Of a stretch of 64,000 nucleotides of DNA, positions 52,790 through 60,804 are shown in pieces. The stretch is from contig JBBIOB010000002.1 in assembly GCA_037443565.1 (NCBI GenBank), forward strand, positions 1 to 64,000. The letters run 5' to 3'. The number at the start of each line of letters is the position of its first letter. Positions within the stretch are counted from its first letter, which is position 1. This stretch comes from Fervidifonticultor_A sp037443565 (GTDB taxonomy: Bacteria > Sysuimicrobiota > Sysuimicrobiia > Sysuimicrobiales > Humicultoraceae). The notes under the pieces are model-generated. The model did not search any database. It was given only the letters and a program-made list of their open reading frames with translations, and was not told where the DNA came from. The position numbers and the translations under genes are program-made.

Positions 52790-54175
52790 CTAGAACCGGT
52801 AGTACGCTCCGAGTCCTATCGCCGGGTTGTGGAACACATCGTGTACCCGCAGCGTGAGGCCATAGTTCGGGTTCAGCGCGTACCGCAGATAGAGGTTGAG
52901 CGTTACCTGGTTAATGTTGTACAGGTCCATGGCGTAGCCTAGCCGAGGGCCAGCGCGGTAATCGAGTCCCACGCCCAGGTTGGAGTCGATGAGCCCGTAG
53001 CGGATCCGCAGGCGGTCGGCGAGGATGTTGCTGACCTGGACGCCGACGCGGGTGCTGCCGCCGAACTCGCGCAGCGAGAGAATGTAGTTGGTGGGCGCCT
53101 CGGGCTGCAGCGTGAGGATGACATCGTTGCCCAACCGCCGGCCGTCGTACCACAACCCGTACTCCAGCCGGGCCGCGGTGCGCACGTCGGGGAGTTCGAG
53201 GCGTTCGGGCAGGACCTGCTGGATGCGCGAGACCGCCTGATCGGCTCTGCCGATCAGCGCCCGGCCCTCGCCAAGCGCGTGGCGGGCCTCCGTGACCGCC
53301 CGGCGCGCCTCGTCGAGCGAAGCCTTGACGGCGCGCACCTCGTCTTCATTCACGAGACCCTGCAGGTCACGTACCATCTTCTCGATTCCGTCGGCGGCCC
53401 GCTGGATGGAGGCCACGGTCTGCCGGATCTGGCGGGAGGTCTCCCCGCTGGCGGACACGTCGCGGACCACGGCGCGCACGTCGGCGGCAGTGGCGGCCAG
53501 GTCACCGGCCATGACGGCCAGATCGGTGGCCATCCGTCTGAGCTCACCGGCGATGGCCGGGAGCTCCTCCCCGGTGGCCCCGACGATGCGGTCGATGGCT
53601 CTGGTGGTGCGCTCCACGTTCTCGGCCGCCCGGCGGACAAGGACCGTGGCGTCGCGGGCTGTGCGGACCGTCTCGCCCAGCGCCGCCCCGAGTCCGGGGT
53701 CGCCGATCAGCCGGTTGATGCTGGTGAGCGCCTCTTCGGCGCGTTGCGCGACGGCCACGACACGCTCCATGATGTCCTCGACGGAGATGGGCGGAGCTGC
53801 GGTCACCACCGTGTCCGGCTCGAGCGGCGGCGGATTGCCCGGCTCGGGGGCGATCGCCATGAACCGGTCACCGAGCAAACCGGTAGAGCCCACGGAGAAC
53901 CGTGAGCCGATCGGGATCTCAATGCCGTGACGGATGCGCAGCGTGATACGGGCCTTGCGGTCGTCCGTGAGGTCTACCCGGATCACGCGGCCGACGTGCA
54001 CGCCCGCCATCTGCACCGAGGCTCCGGTAATGATGCCGCCGGCGTCGGATGCGACGACATGGATCTCGTACCCGCGATCGCGAAAGTCCACGCCGCCCCG
54101 AAGGAAGATCAGCGATCCCACCAGCGCCGCGACGAACAGCACCGCGACGATGCCTGCCCTGGTTTCATGGCTCAT
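52790..54175 (-). CDS. mlaD: MlaD-family lipid-transport protein with C-terminal outer-membrane-barrel-like domain
   Basis: 461 aa from ATG 54175 (4-base overlap with mlaF). Order: N-terminal membrane helix (about 7-25), MCE domain (about 35-115: ASDAGGIITGASVQMAGVHVGRV, GLLGDRFMAI), a long alpha-helical stretch (about 125-330) rich in Ala/Arg/Glu, then about 127 residues (335-461) of alternating strand pattern such as ARLEYGLWYDG, NYILSLREFGGSTRVGVQVS, LNLYLRYALN. It ends in YYRF. A terminal Phe after amphipathic strands is the usual signal of a Bam-inserted barrel. A similar MCE-helix-barrel MlaD has been described in the diderm Firmicute Veillonella, where it bridges both membranes. Domain reading is mine; barrel not proven. 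Confidence 0.82.
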   Translation of the reverse strand: MSHETRAGIVAVLFVAALVGSLIFLRGGVDFRDRGYEIHVVASDAGGIITGASVQMAGVHVGRVIRVDLTDDRKARITLRIRHGIEIPIGSRFSVGSTGLLGDRFMAIAPEPGNPPPLEPDTVVTAAPPISVEDIMERVVAVAQRAEEALTSINRLIGDPGLGAALGETVRTARDATVLVRRAAENVERTTRAIDRIVGATGEELPAIAGELRRMATDLAVMAGDLAATAADVRAVVRDVSASGETSRQIRQTVASIQRAADGIEKMVRDLQGLVNEDEVRAVKASLDEARRAVTEARHALGEGRALIGRADQAVSRIQQVLPERLELPDVRTAARLEYGLWYDGRRLGNDVILTLQPEAPTNYILSLREFGGSTRVGVQVSNILADRLRIRYGLIDSNLGVGLDYRAGPRLGYAMDLYNINQVTLNLYLRYALNPNYGLTLRVHDVFHNPAIGLGAYYRF

Positions 54176-54987
54176 GCGTGGCTCACCCCTATGGCGCGCG
54201 TGGCCAGGAATGTCTGGACGAACGGATGCGCGCACTCCAGGATCTCCCCCGGCGCTCCTGAAGCGGCAAACCGGCCGGATTCCATGACCGCCAGCCGATC
54301 GGCGAGCCGGAGCGCGCTGTCCACGCTGTGCGTCACCACCACCGACGTCACGCGCAGGTCGGCGCGCAGCCGCAGCACCAGATCGTCGACGGTCCGCGCC
54401 GTCAGGGGATCGAGCCCGCTCGTCGGCTCATCGTAGAGGATAAGCGGCGGCTCCAGGGCCAGGGCGCGGGCGATCCCCACCCGCTTGCGCATGCCGCCCG
54501 ACAGTTCGGACGGCATCAGCCGCTGCGTCCCTTCCATCTCCACGAGCGCCAGCAGGTGCGCCACACGGTCGGCAATGGCCTGCTCGGGCAGACGGCGGTG
54601 CCGCCGGAGTGGAAACGCCACATTGTCCGCGACGCTGAGCGAGTCGAACAGCGCTGCGGACTGGAAGACGACGCCGGTGCGCAACCGCAACTGATCGATC
54701 GCGGCGTCGGCCAGGGCGTGCACCGGCTCGCCAAAGACGAACACCTCGCCCCGCGTCGGCCGCAGCAGGCCAACCAGGTGTTTGAGGAACACGGTCTTCC
54801 CGCATCCACTCGGGCCCATGATGACCTGGATCTGGCCCTGGCGAACCTCGAGGGAGATCCCGGCGAGGATCGTCTTCCCGCCGATCTCCTGCCATAGATC
54901 CGTGACGGCGACCACGGGGCCGGCGCCGGATGCCGCGGGAGCGGTCCGGGTGCTCGGTGATGAGACGGCACGCATGGTCTGCGCCAC
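54172..54987 (-). CDS. mlaF: MlaF-type ABC ATPase
   Basis: 271 aa. Walker A GPSGCGKT, Q-loop VVFQSAALFDSLSVADNV, signature ELSGGMRKRVGIARALA and Walker B LILYDEPTSGLDP; the AALFDS and GGMRKR variants are those of MlaF/Mce ATPases. It energises MlaE for phospholipid movement between the membranes. Directly follows mlaE, and its end overlaps mlaD, giving an E-F-D order without mlaB or mlaC. Confidence 0.93.
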   Translation of the reverse strand: MAQTMRAVSSPSTRTAPAASGAGPVVAVTDLWQEIGGKTILAGISLEVRQGQIQVIMGPSGCGKTVFLKHLVGLLRPTRGEVFVFGEPVHALADAAIDQLRLRTGVVFQSAALFDSLSVADNVAFPLRRHRRLPEQAIADRVAHLLALVEMEGTQRLMPSELSGGMRKRVGIARALALEPPLILYDEPTSGLDPLTARTVDDLVLRLRADLRVTSVVVTHSVDSALRLADRLAVMESGRFAASGAPGEILECAHPFVQTFLATRAIGVSHA

Positions 54988-55785
54988 CTAGAACACGATC
55001 AGGTTGATGAACAGGTTCACGACCAGGATCAGCACGATCGCCGATACCACCGCGCCCGTCGTCGCCCGCCCAACCCCGTCCGCCCCGCCGGTGGCCTGGA
55101 GTCCACGAACGCACCCCACCGCGGCGATGATGAAGCCGAACAAGAAGGCCTTCACCAGGCCGGCGATGATGTCGTACGGCACCACCATCAACCGCAGCGA
55201 GGTCATGTAGGTTGTGCTGCTGATGCCCAGCGACGTGGCGACGACGTACCCGCCCAGGCTGCCCACGATGTTGGCGAACATGGTCAACCCCGGGAGCGCG
55301 AAACTCGCCGCGATCAGGCGCGGGACCACCAGGTGGCGGATCGGATCGGTCGCCAGGACGCGCAGGGCGTCCACCTGCTCGGTCACGGTCATGGTGCCGA
55401 TCTCCGCAGCGATGCCGGCGCCGACGCGACCTGCGGCAGTGATCGCCGCAAACACCGGCGCGGCCTCACGGGCCATCGACAGCCCGACCAACCCGCCCGC
55501 AAGGCCCTGGACGCCGAATCCAAGCAACTGCCGCGACGTCTGGTAGGCCAGCACCATCCCCGCGAACGCCCCGGTCACCAGCACGATCGGCACGGACTCG
55601 ACGCCGATCCGGTTCATCTGGACCAACACCTCGCGGAATTCCCACCGCCCCTGGGCCATCCAGCGGAAGGCCGCCGTGAGCATGACGGTGGACCGGCCGG
55701 CCTGGGCCAGCGCATGGAGGACCGCGCGACCCACAAGCGCCAGGGGCGCGGACCATCCCGCGGAGTGCTCGCGCGGCGCGCGCAT
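54988..55785 (-). CDS. mlaE: MlaE-type ABC permease
   Basis: About 265 aa from ATG 55785; the frame is open to an upstream start at 55881, but that would run through the infC promoter region. Multi-helix permease with the MlaE/YrbE blocks VPIVLVTGAFAGMVLAYQ, MAREAAPVFAAITAAGRVGAGIAAEIGTM, TEQVDALRVLATDP and the late GVGRATTGAVVSAIV. First gene of the leftward mlaEFD operon, divergent from infC across a ~275-base gap. Confidence 0.92.
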   Translation of the reverse strand: MRAPREHSAGWSAPLALVGRAVLHALAQAGRSTVMLTAAFRWMAQGRWEFREVLVQMNRIGVESVPIVLVTGAFAGMVLAYQTSRQLLGFGVQGLAGGLVGLSMAREAAPVFAAITAAGRVGAGIAAEIGTMTVTEQVDALRVLATDPIRHLVVPRLIAASFALPGLTMFANIVGSLGGYVVATSLGISSTTYMTSLRLMVVPYDIIAGLVKAFLFGFIIAAVGCVRGLQATGGADGVGRATTGAVVSAIVLILVVNLFINLIVF

Positions 55786-55846
55786 CGCGTTCTCTACGTT
55801 CGGTGTCTGCCGGGCCGATATCCTCTGGGGCCGTGGCGCGGCTCGA

Positions 55847-55875
55847 TTGACGCCCACGGGACCCCGTGCTATACT
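55847..55875 (+). promoter_or_regulatory. Sigma70-type promoter of infC-rpmI-rplT
   Basis: TTGACG (55847-55852), exactly 17 bp, TATACT (55870-55875). This is the best promoter match in the window. Transcription would start near 55882, leaving a leader of about 180 bases before infC. That leader contains the hairpin at 55975-56002. Confidence 0.75.
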
Positions 55876-55974
55876 CGCCACCGTTGAGCGGCCGAAGTAG
55901 AAGCCATCCGCTTCTCACCCGAGCGCCCTCTGTCCAGTGTATCGCGTCTCGGGTCACGGTGGTGCCGGGGAGGG

Positions 55975-56011
55975 ACTAGGGATGGCTGTCGCCGTCCCTA
56001 GTGTGTTTCTT
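55975..56011 (+). terminator. Attenuator-like hairpin in the infC leader
   Basis: A 12-bp stem (one T-G wobble) from ACTAGGGATGGC (55975-55986) and GCCGTCCCTAGT (55991-56002) with a TGTC loop, followed by GTGTTTCTT. It sits about 100 bases into the leader and about 60 bases before the infC start. Leaders of infC-rpmI-rplT are commonly regulated by L20 or IF3, so a conditional terminator fits, but no competing antiterminator has been drawn. Confidence 0.6.
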
Positions 56012-56060
56012 CCGGCCACCGGGGTGGCGGGCCGCAACAGACGATGGGAGGCGACGCAGC

Positions 56061-56573
56061 ATCGAGCGAGAGGCCAGAATCAATGACCGGATCAGGGCCC
56101 GCGAGGTTCGGCTGATCGGCCCCAACGGCGAGCAGCTGGGGATTGTTCCGACGCGCGAGGCGCTGACCCGCGCGCAGGAGCACGCCCTGGACCTTGTGGA
56201 GATTGCCCCGACGGCGAGCCCGCCAGTGTGCAAGATCATGGACTACGGGCGGTTCAAGTACGAGCAGAGCAAGAAGGACCGCGACGCGCACCGGAAGTCG
56301 CGCGGCCAGGACCTCAAGGGCATGCGCCTGAGTCCCAAGATTGGTGAGCACGACTTCCAGGTCAAGGCCCGGCAGGTCAAAGAGTTCCTGGCCGACGGCA
56401 ACAAGGTTCGAGTCGCGATGTGGTTCCGGGGGCGCGAGATGGCGCACCCGAAAGTCGGCGAGCAGCTCCTGCAGCGTCTGGCGCAGTTCGTGGCCGATAC
56501 CGGGACCGTTGAGAGCATGCCCAGGCTGGAAGGACGCAACATGATCATGATCCTCGCTCCGCGCAAGGGGTGA
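56061..56573 (+). CDS. infC: Translation initiation factor IF-3, ATC start
   Basis: 170 aa, normal length. It begins IEREARINDRIRAREVRLIG; the first codon is ATC at 56061, with GGGAGG (56046-56051) nine bases upstream. No ATG, GTG or TTG in frame would give the right N-terminus: the only other start-like codon, near 56001, adds unrelated residues and lies inside the hairpin. AUU/AUC starts on infC are known to allow IF3 to repress its own synthesis by proofreading. Both domains are clear (LVEIAPTASPPVCKIMDYGRFKYEQSKK cut short here as LVEIAPTASPPVCKIMDYG, and the C-terminal KVRVAMWFRGREM). Confidence 0.92.
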   Translation: MEREARINDRIRAREVRLIGPNGEQLGIVPTREALTRAQEHALDLVEIAPTASPPVCKIMDYGRFKYEQSKKDRDAHRKSRGQDLKGMRLSPKIGEHDFQVKARQVKEFLADGNKVRVAMWFRGREMAHPKVGEQLLQRLAQFVADTGTVESMPRLEGRNMIMILAPRKG

Positions 56574-56592
56574 GGAGCAAGGAGCGGACGCT

Positions 56593-56790
56593 GTGGCAAA
56601 GGCAAAGCGGCACCAGGGGACGGCGAAGCGGGTCGGCGTCACGGGGTCGAGCCGCCTGGTACGCGGGCGGCAGCACGGTGGGCACCTGAAGGTGAAGAAG
56701 CGCCCCAAGCGCAAACGCTCGCTCCGGGCCCGGGTGGCCGTGCACGCGGCGGACGAGGAGCGGTTGCGCCGGCTGCTCCCAGGCATCTAG
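56593..56790 (+). CDS. rpmI: 50S ribosomal protein L35
   Basis: 65 aa, GTG start 19 bases after infC with GGAGCGGA upstream. Small, very basic protein; MAKAKRHQGTAKRVGVTG, HLKVKKRPKRKRSLR are typical L35 segments. Middle gene of the infC-rpmI-rplT operon. Confidence 0.93.
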   Translation: MAKAKRHQGTAKRVGVTGSSRLVRGRQHGGHLKVKKRPKRKRSLRARVAVHAADEERLRRLLPGI

Positions 56791-56833
56791 TCCGGCCGGC
56801 GCGAGAGGCGCGGACGGGGAAGGTGGAACATCA

Positions 56834-57193
56834 ATGGCACGCATCAAGCGCGGCGTCACCGCACGCCGGCGACACAAGAAGATCCTCCGGCTGGCCCGCG
56901 GCTATCGGGGGGCCAAGAGCCGCTGGTACCGGCTGGCCAACCAGTATGTGACCCGCGCGCTGGCGCAGGCCTTCGCCGCCCGTCGCCTGCGCAAGCGGCA
57001 GTTTCGGAGTCTGTGGGTCTCGCGCATCAACGCCGCGGCGCGGGGCAGCGGCGTCACGTACAGCCGCCTGGTGCACGGTCTTCGCAAGGCCGGGATCACG
57101 ATCAACCGCAAGGTCCTCGCCGATCTGGCGGTGCGGGACCGCACGGCATTCGACGCGCTAGTGGCGCGAGCCAAGGAGCGATTGGGGTCCTAG
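56834..57193 (+). CDS. rplT: 50S ribosomal protein L20
   Basis: 119 aa. ARIKRGVTARRRHKKILRLA followed by RGYRGAKSRWYRLANQ and RRLRKRQFRSLWVSRINAAA identify L20, an early assembly protein that often represses its own operon. After the stop, only a 6-bp inverted repeat without a T-run is seen before ktrB. Confidence 0.96.
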   Translation: MARIKRGVTARRRHKKILRLARGYRGAKSRWYRLANQYVTRALAQAFAARRLRKRQFRSLWVSRINAAARGSGVTYSRLVHGLRKAGITINRKVLADLAVRDRTAFDALVARAKERLGS

Positions 57194-57256
57194 CTGCGCC
57201 GGCTACCGCCGGCAGGCGGTCCCACCCATGATGGCGCCACACAGGTCCGGGTCGGC

Positions 57257-58612
57257 ATGATGGCCCGGACCGCAGCCCTAGACGGCCGGCCGCGAGTCGT
57301 CAGGTTTGCCCTGAGCCCCGCGCAGACCATCATTGTCGGGTTCGCCGCAGTCATCCTCATCGGGACGGTGCTGTTGAGCCTGCCCGCAGCGTCGGAGACT
57401 GGCCGCACGACGCCGTTCCTGACCGCGTTGTTCACCGCCACCTCGGCGGTGTGTGTGACTGGCTTGGTGGTCGTGGACACGGCCGAGCACTTCTCCACCT
57501 TCGGCGAGATCGTCATCCTCGCGCTCATCCAGGTCGGCGGGTTCGGGTACATGACCTCCTGGGCGCTCCTGGCGCTGCTGCTAGGATGGCGCATTGGCCT
57601 GCGTGAGCGGATCGTCTTGAGCCAGGCATACAACTTCTACGCCCTGGGTGGTGTGGTGCGGTTCACGCGCCGGCTCATCCTGCTGGCCATCGGCTTCGAA
57701 GCCGCGGGCGCGGCGGTCCTCACAGCGCGGTGGGCGGTCGAGATGCCGCTCGGACAGGCGGCCTACCGCGGGATCTTCCACAGCATCTCGGCGTTCAACA
57801 ACGCCGGGTTCGATCTCATGGGAGGATTTCGGAGCCTGACCGGATTCGTGATGGACCCCGTGGTGTCGCTGACTGTCGCCATTCTCGTCATATCGGGTGG
57901 CATCGGCTTCACAGTCCTCCTGGACCTGTGGCACCGCCGCCTCACCCTGCACAGCAAGACCGTGCTGCTGGCCACGGCCGTGTTGATCCTCGGCGGCGGT
58001 GCGGTGATCTTTGGGCTGGAGTTCAACAACCCGAACTCGCTCGGGGCGCTGCCGGTATCGTCCCGGGTTCTCGCTGCGGCCTTCCAGGCAGTGACCCCAC
58101 GGACGGCCGGGTTCAGTACGGTCCAGACCGCCGCGTTCACCGAGCCCACCCTGATGCTTCTCATCGCACTGATGTTCATCGGCGCATCTCCAGGGGGAAC
58201 CGGGGGTGGGATCAAGACCACGACGTTCGTGACCCCGCTCGCGCTGATCTGGAGCGCCATCAGGGGAACGAGCGACCCCGTGCTGTTTCGCCGCCGCATC
58301 CCTGTGCTCGTCGTCTTCAAGGCAGTGACCCTGGCGTTGATCGCCGTGGCGTTTGTGGTCATGATGTCCGTCCTGTTGACCCTGTCGGAGGGAATCGGCT
58401 TCTTTCCGGGGCTGTTCGAGACCGTCTCGGCGTTTGGGACGGTCGGTCTGTCGACGGGGATCACGCCGAGCTTGTCGCCAATCGGGCAGGTGCTGGTGAT
58501 CATCACGATCTTCAGTGGGCGCATCGGGCTGCTCACGCTCGCGTTTGGGCTGACCCGGCGGCAGAAGCCTCCGCTCGTACGGTATCCTGAGGAGCGGCTG
58601 TATGTAGGGTAG
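57257..58612 (+). CDS. ktrB: Ktr/Trk potassium transporter membrane subunit
   Basis: 451 aa, four M1-P-M2 repeats. Selectivity-filter glycines can be seen in TSAVCVTGLVV, SAFNNAGFDLMGG, TPRTAGFSTV and SAFGTVGLSTG. The gating loop lies around IGASPGGTGGGIKTTTFV. Works with a cytosolic RCK ring, encoded next. KtrB rather than TrkH by size (TrkH is usually ~480). One- or two-Met start at 57257. Confidence 0.9.
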   Translation: MMARTAALDGRPRVVRFALSPAQTIIVGFAAVILIGTVLLSLPAASETGRTTPFLTALFTATSAVCVTGLVVVDTAEHFSTFGEIVILALIQVGGFGYMTSWALLALLLGWRIGLRERIVLSQAYNFYALGGVVRFTRRLILLAIGFEAAGAAVLTARWAVEMPLGQAAYRGIFHSISAFNNAGFDLMGGFRSLTGFVMDPVVSLTVAILVISGGIGFTVLLDLWHRRLTLHSKTVLLATAVLILGGGAVIFGLEFNNPNSLGALPVSSRVLAAAFQAVTPRTAGFSTVQTAAFTEPTLMLLIALMFIGASPGGTGGGIKTTTFVTPLALIWSAIRGTSDPVLFRRRIPVLVVFKAVTLALIAVAFVVMMSVLLTLSEGIGFFPGLFETVSAFGTVGLSTGITPSLSPIGQVLVIITIFSGRIGLLTLAFGLTRRQKPPLVRYPEERLYVG

Positions 58613-58655
58613 CGCAGGCGGTCGCCGGAGCGCCGCCTGGTGCGGGGAGACGGTC

Positions 58656-59306
58656 ATGGGCGAGTACGCGATCATCGGCATGGGGCGGTTCGGCCGGAGC
58701 GTGGCCACGACGCTGCGCCAGCTCGGGCATGAAGTGCTGATCATCGACAAGGACGAGGATCGCCTGCGCCGGGTAGCCGACGACGTGACTCACGCCGTGC
58801 AGCTCGACTCGACCGACGAGGAAGCGCTGCGGAGCGTGGGCATCACCAACTTCGACGCGGTCGTCGTCGCGATCGGCGCCGGCATCCAGGAGAGCATCCT
58901 GACAACCCTGCTCCTGAAGGAGCTCGGCTGCAAGCGGGTCGTCACCAAGGCTGCGTCCGAACAACAGGCCAAGGTGCTCGAGCGCATCGGTGCCGACATG
59001 GTGGTCCGGCCCGAGCGCGACATGGGTACGCGCCTGGCCCACACGCTGGTCTCCCCTAGCGTCCTGGACTACTTCGAGGTCTCGCCCACCTTCTCCATCG
59101 AGGAGCTGGGCATTCCCGAGCGCCTGGCGGGGCGGACGCTGGGACAACTCGACCTCAAGGCCCGGTTCGGGGTGAGCGTGCTGCTCATCCGACGGGACAG
59201 CCAGCTCCTCATCGCGCCGGCGCCCGACACGGTGCTGCTCTCCGGCGACGTGCTCATCGTCGTGGGCGAGAACCGCCAGCTCAGCCGGCTCGAAACCGCC
59301 TTCTAG
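58656..59306 (+). CDS. ktrA: Ktr/Trk potassium-channel regulatory RCK subunit
   Basis: 216 aa. RCK_N Rossmann domain: YAIIGMGRFGRSVATTLRQL with GxGxxG and the acidic ribose-binding IIDKDEDR, followed by an RCK_C domain (about 140-216). It forms an octameric ring that senses ATP/ADP or c-di-AMP and gates KtrB. 43 bases after ktrB, preceded by GGGGAGA. Confidence 0.92.
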   Translation: MGEYAIIGMGRFGRSVATTLRQLGHEVLIIDKDEDRLRRVADDVTHAVQLDSTDEEALRSVGITNFDAVVVAIGAGIQESILTTLLLKELGCKRVVTKAASEQQAKVLERIGADMVVRPERDMGTRLAHTLVSPSVLDYFEVSPTFSIEELGIPERLAGRTLGQLDLKARFGVSVLLIRRDSQLLIAPAPDTVLLSGDVLIVVGENRQLSRLETAF

Positions 59307-59316
59307 TCGTCCCGGC

Positions 59317-60114
59317 ATGATCACCTCGGCCCGCCACCCGCTCGTGCAGGTGTTTCGGCGGGCGGCGGACCGGAGGCGACACGAGGCCGAGCGTCGGGTG
59401 CTTCTGGACGGCCCACGGTTGATTGCCGATGCGTTGGATGCCGGCGTGACCGTCGAGGTCGTCCTCGTGGCCAGCGGCGTCCCTTCGCACGTGGCGACGC
59501 TTGCGAGCCGGGTCCGGGCGTCCGGAGCGCGCGTGCATGAGGCGACCGCCCGGGTCGTCCAGGCGGCGAGTGGCGTCGTGACGTCGCAGGGCATCGTCGC
59601 GCTTGCCCGGCGCCCTGAGTTCTCACACGAGCGGATGCTGCTAGCGCCAGACCTCGTGCTGCTGGTAGCCGACGGCGTGCAGGATCCCGGCAACCTCGGC
59701 ACGATGATCCGGACCGCGGCGGGGGTCGGGGCGCACGCGGTCGTGCTCTGCGGCGCGGGCGCGGATCCCTGGACGCCCAAAGCGCTGCGGGCGACGATGG
59801 GCGCGGCGTTTCGGATTCCGATCGCGCGGGTCGAGGCCGACGTCCTCCGCGACCGGCTGACCGCGGCCGGCGCGGCGATCATCGTGGCCGATCCCGCAGC
59901 CGAGCGGGCGTACTGGGACGTGCGGCTCGATCCGCCGGTGGCCCTTGTCGTCGGCAGCGAAGGGAAGGGTCCGGGTCCGGCGTGGGCATCGGCAGGGACG
60001 CTCGCGCGTATTCCCCTGCTCGGGTCGGTGGAGTCGCTGAACGCTGCGGTGGCTGCTTCGCTGCTCCTGTATGAGGTGGCCCGACGTCGCTACTCGATCC
60101 AGGACCGCGCGTAG
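59317..60114 (+). CDS. SpoU/TrmH-family 2'-O-methyltransferase
   Basis: 265 aa. N-terminal substrate-binding L30e-like domain and C-terminal SPOUT knot with the three motifs: VQDPGNLGTMIRTAAGVGA, LVVGSEGKGPG and SVESLNAAVAASLLLYE. Probably modifies 23S rRNA (RlmB-like) or tRNA. In many genomes this gene precedes pheST (ysgA-pheS order), which fits the T-box and pheS found downstream here. Confidence 0.88.
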   Translation: MITSARHPLVQVFRRAADRRRHEAERRVLLDGPRLIADALDAGVTVEVVLVASGVPSHVATLASRVRASGARVHEATARVVQAASGVVTSQGIVALARRPEFSHERMLLAPDLVLLVADGVQDPGNLGTMIRTAAGVGAHAVVLCGAGADPWTPKALRATMGAAFRIPIARVEADVLRDRLTAAGAAIIVADPAAERAYWDVRLDPPVALVVGSEGKGPGPAWASAGTLARIPLLGSVESLNAAVAASLLLYEVARRRYSIQDRA

Positions 60115-60162
60115 CGGAGCACCCGCGCGAGCGGCATCTCGACCCGTTGGGGGAGGTGGAGC

Positions 60163-60507
60163 GTGGTCACAGCCGGATTCCATGCGCTCGACGAGCTGGC
60201 GCAGCGCGAGATCCTGCCGGGAGTGCGTATCCGGATTGTCGCTGGAACGTCGCTGATGCTGAGTGTGGTCGACCTGGACCAGGACGCCGAGGTCCCTACG
60301 CACCAGCACCCGCACGAACAGGCCGGCCTGGTGCTGGCGGGCACGCTGGACATGTGGATCGGCGACGACCGCCGGAGGTTGGGCCCGGGGGACGCCTACC
60401 TCACGCCCGGCGGAACCCCGCACGGCGCCCGGGCGGTGGGCGGCCCCGCGCGTGTGCTCGACGCGTTCCACCCGCTGCGCGAAGAGTATCTCGCCCTGTT
60501 CCGGTAG
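60163..60507 (+). CDS. Small cupin-domain protein
   Basis: 114 aa, GTG start after GGGGGAGGTGG. Single cupin barrel with the metal-binding pattern: VPTHQHPHEQAGLVLAG gives His residues and a Glu, and the second motif GDAYLTPGGTPHGARA gives the last His. Metal site complete; function of such stand-alone cupins varies (sugar isomerase, dioxygenase, sensor) and cannot be told here. Confidence 0.85.
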   Translation: MVTAGFHALDELAQREILPGVRIRIVAGTSLMLSVVDLDQDAEVPTHQHPHEQAGLVLAGTLDMWIGDDRRRLGPGDAYLTPGGTPHGARAVGGPARVLDAFHPLREEYLALFR

Positions 60508-60567
60508 CCACGAGAGACTCCCTGCTGTGCAGGACGCGGAACGCTCACAACCGAGCCGTTCGTGCGC

Positions 60568-60596
60568 TTGCGGCGCCCGCCACAGCGTGTTATACT
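60568..60596 (+). promoter_or_regulatory. Sigma70-type promoter of the YqzL/T-box/pheS region
   Basis: TTGCGG (60568-60573), 17 bp, TATACT (60591-60596). Transcription would begin near 60603, upstream of the mini-gene and the T-box leader. The 166 bases between the cupin stop and the mini-gene hold nothing else I can identify. Confidence 0.7.
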
Positions 60597-60672
60597 TTCG
60601 CCGACCGAACGCCGGTGGCCGGAACTCTGATCTGTTGCGGGTTTCGGCAATCGACGGTCGCCAGGAGGACCG

Positions 60673-60801
60673 GTGGACCCGAACTGGGCGGCGGAGATAT
60701 CGTGGCGGGTGTTCGAAGCCACCGGATCTGTGTGGGCCTATCTCGCGTACCGGCGTGTCGTCTGGCGGCCGCTGGTCATCGCCCGGTTCTCGCTGAACTG
60801 A
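60673..60801 (+). CDS. YqzL-like mini-protein
   Basis: 42 aa, GTG start with AGGAGG (60663-60668) four bases ahead. The core WRVFEATGSVWAYLAY closely follows the YqzL-like family pattern (xWKVFxxTGxIxxYLLYK). YqzL proteins are tiny, uncharacterised products found mainly in Firmicutes-like genomes. Here the gene sits between the promoter and the T-box, so it is transcribed regardless of the T-box decision. Its stop is four bases before the T-box leader begins. The match is by eye and needs a profile search. Confidence 0.65.
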   Translation: MDPNWAAEISWRVFEATGSVWAYLAYRRVVWRPLVIARFSLN

Positions 60802-60804
60802 TCG

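Noticed and set aside
55982..56086. Short ORF (about 34 codons, MAVAVPSVF...) in the infC leader overlapping the infC start
   Set aside because: It begins inside the attenuator hairpin and its composition is unremarkable; the ribosome site GGAGGGA is 10 or more bases away. A leader peptide cannot be excluded but has no support beyond openness.
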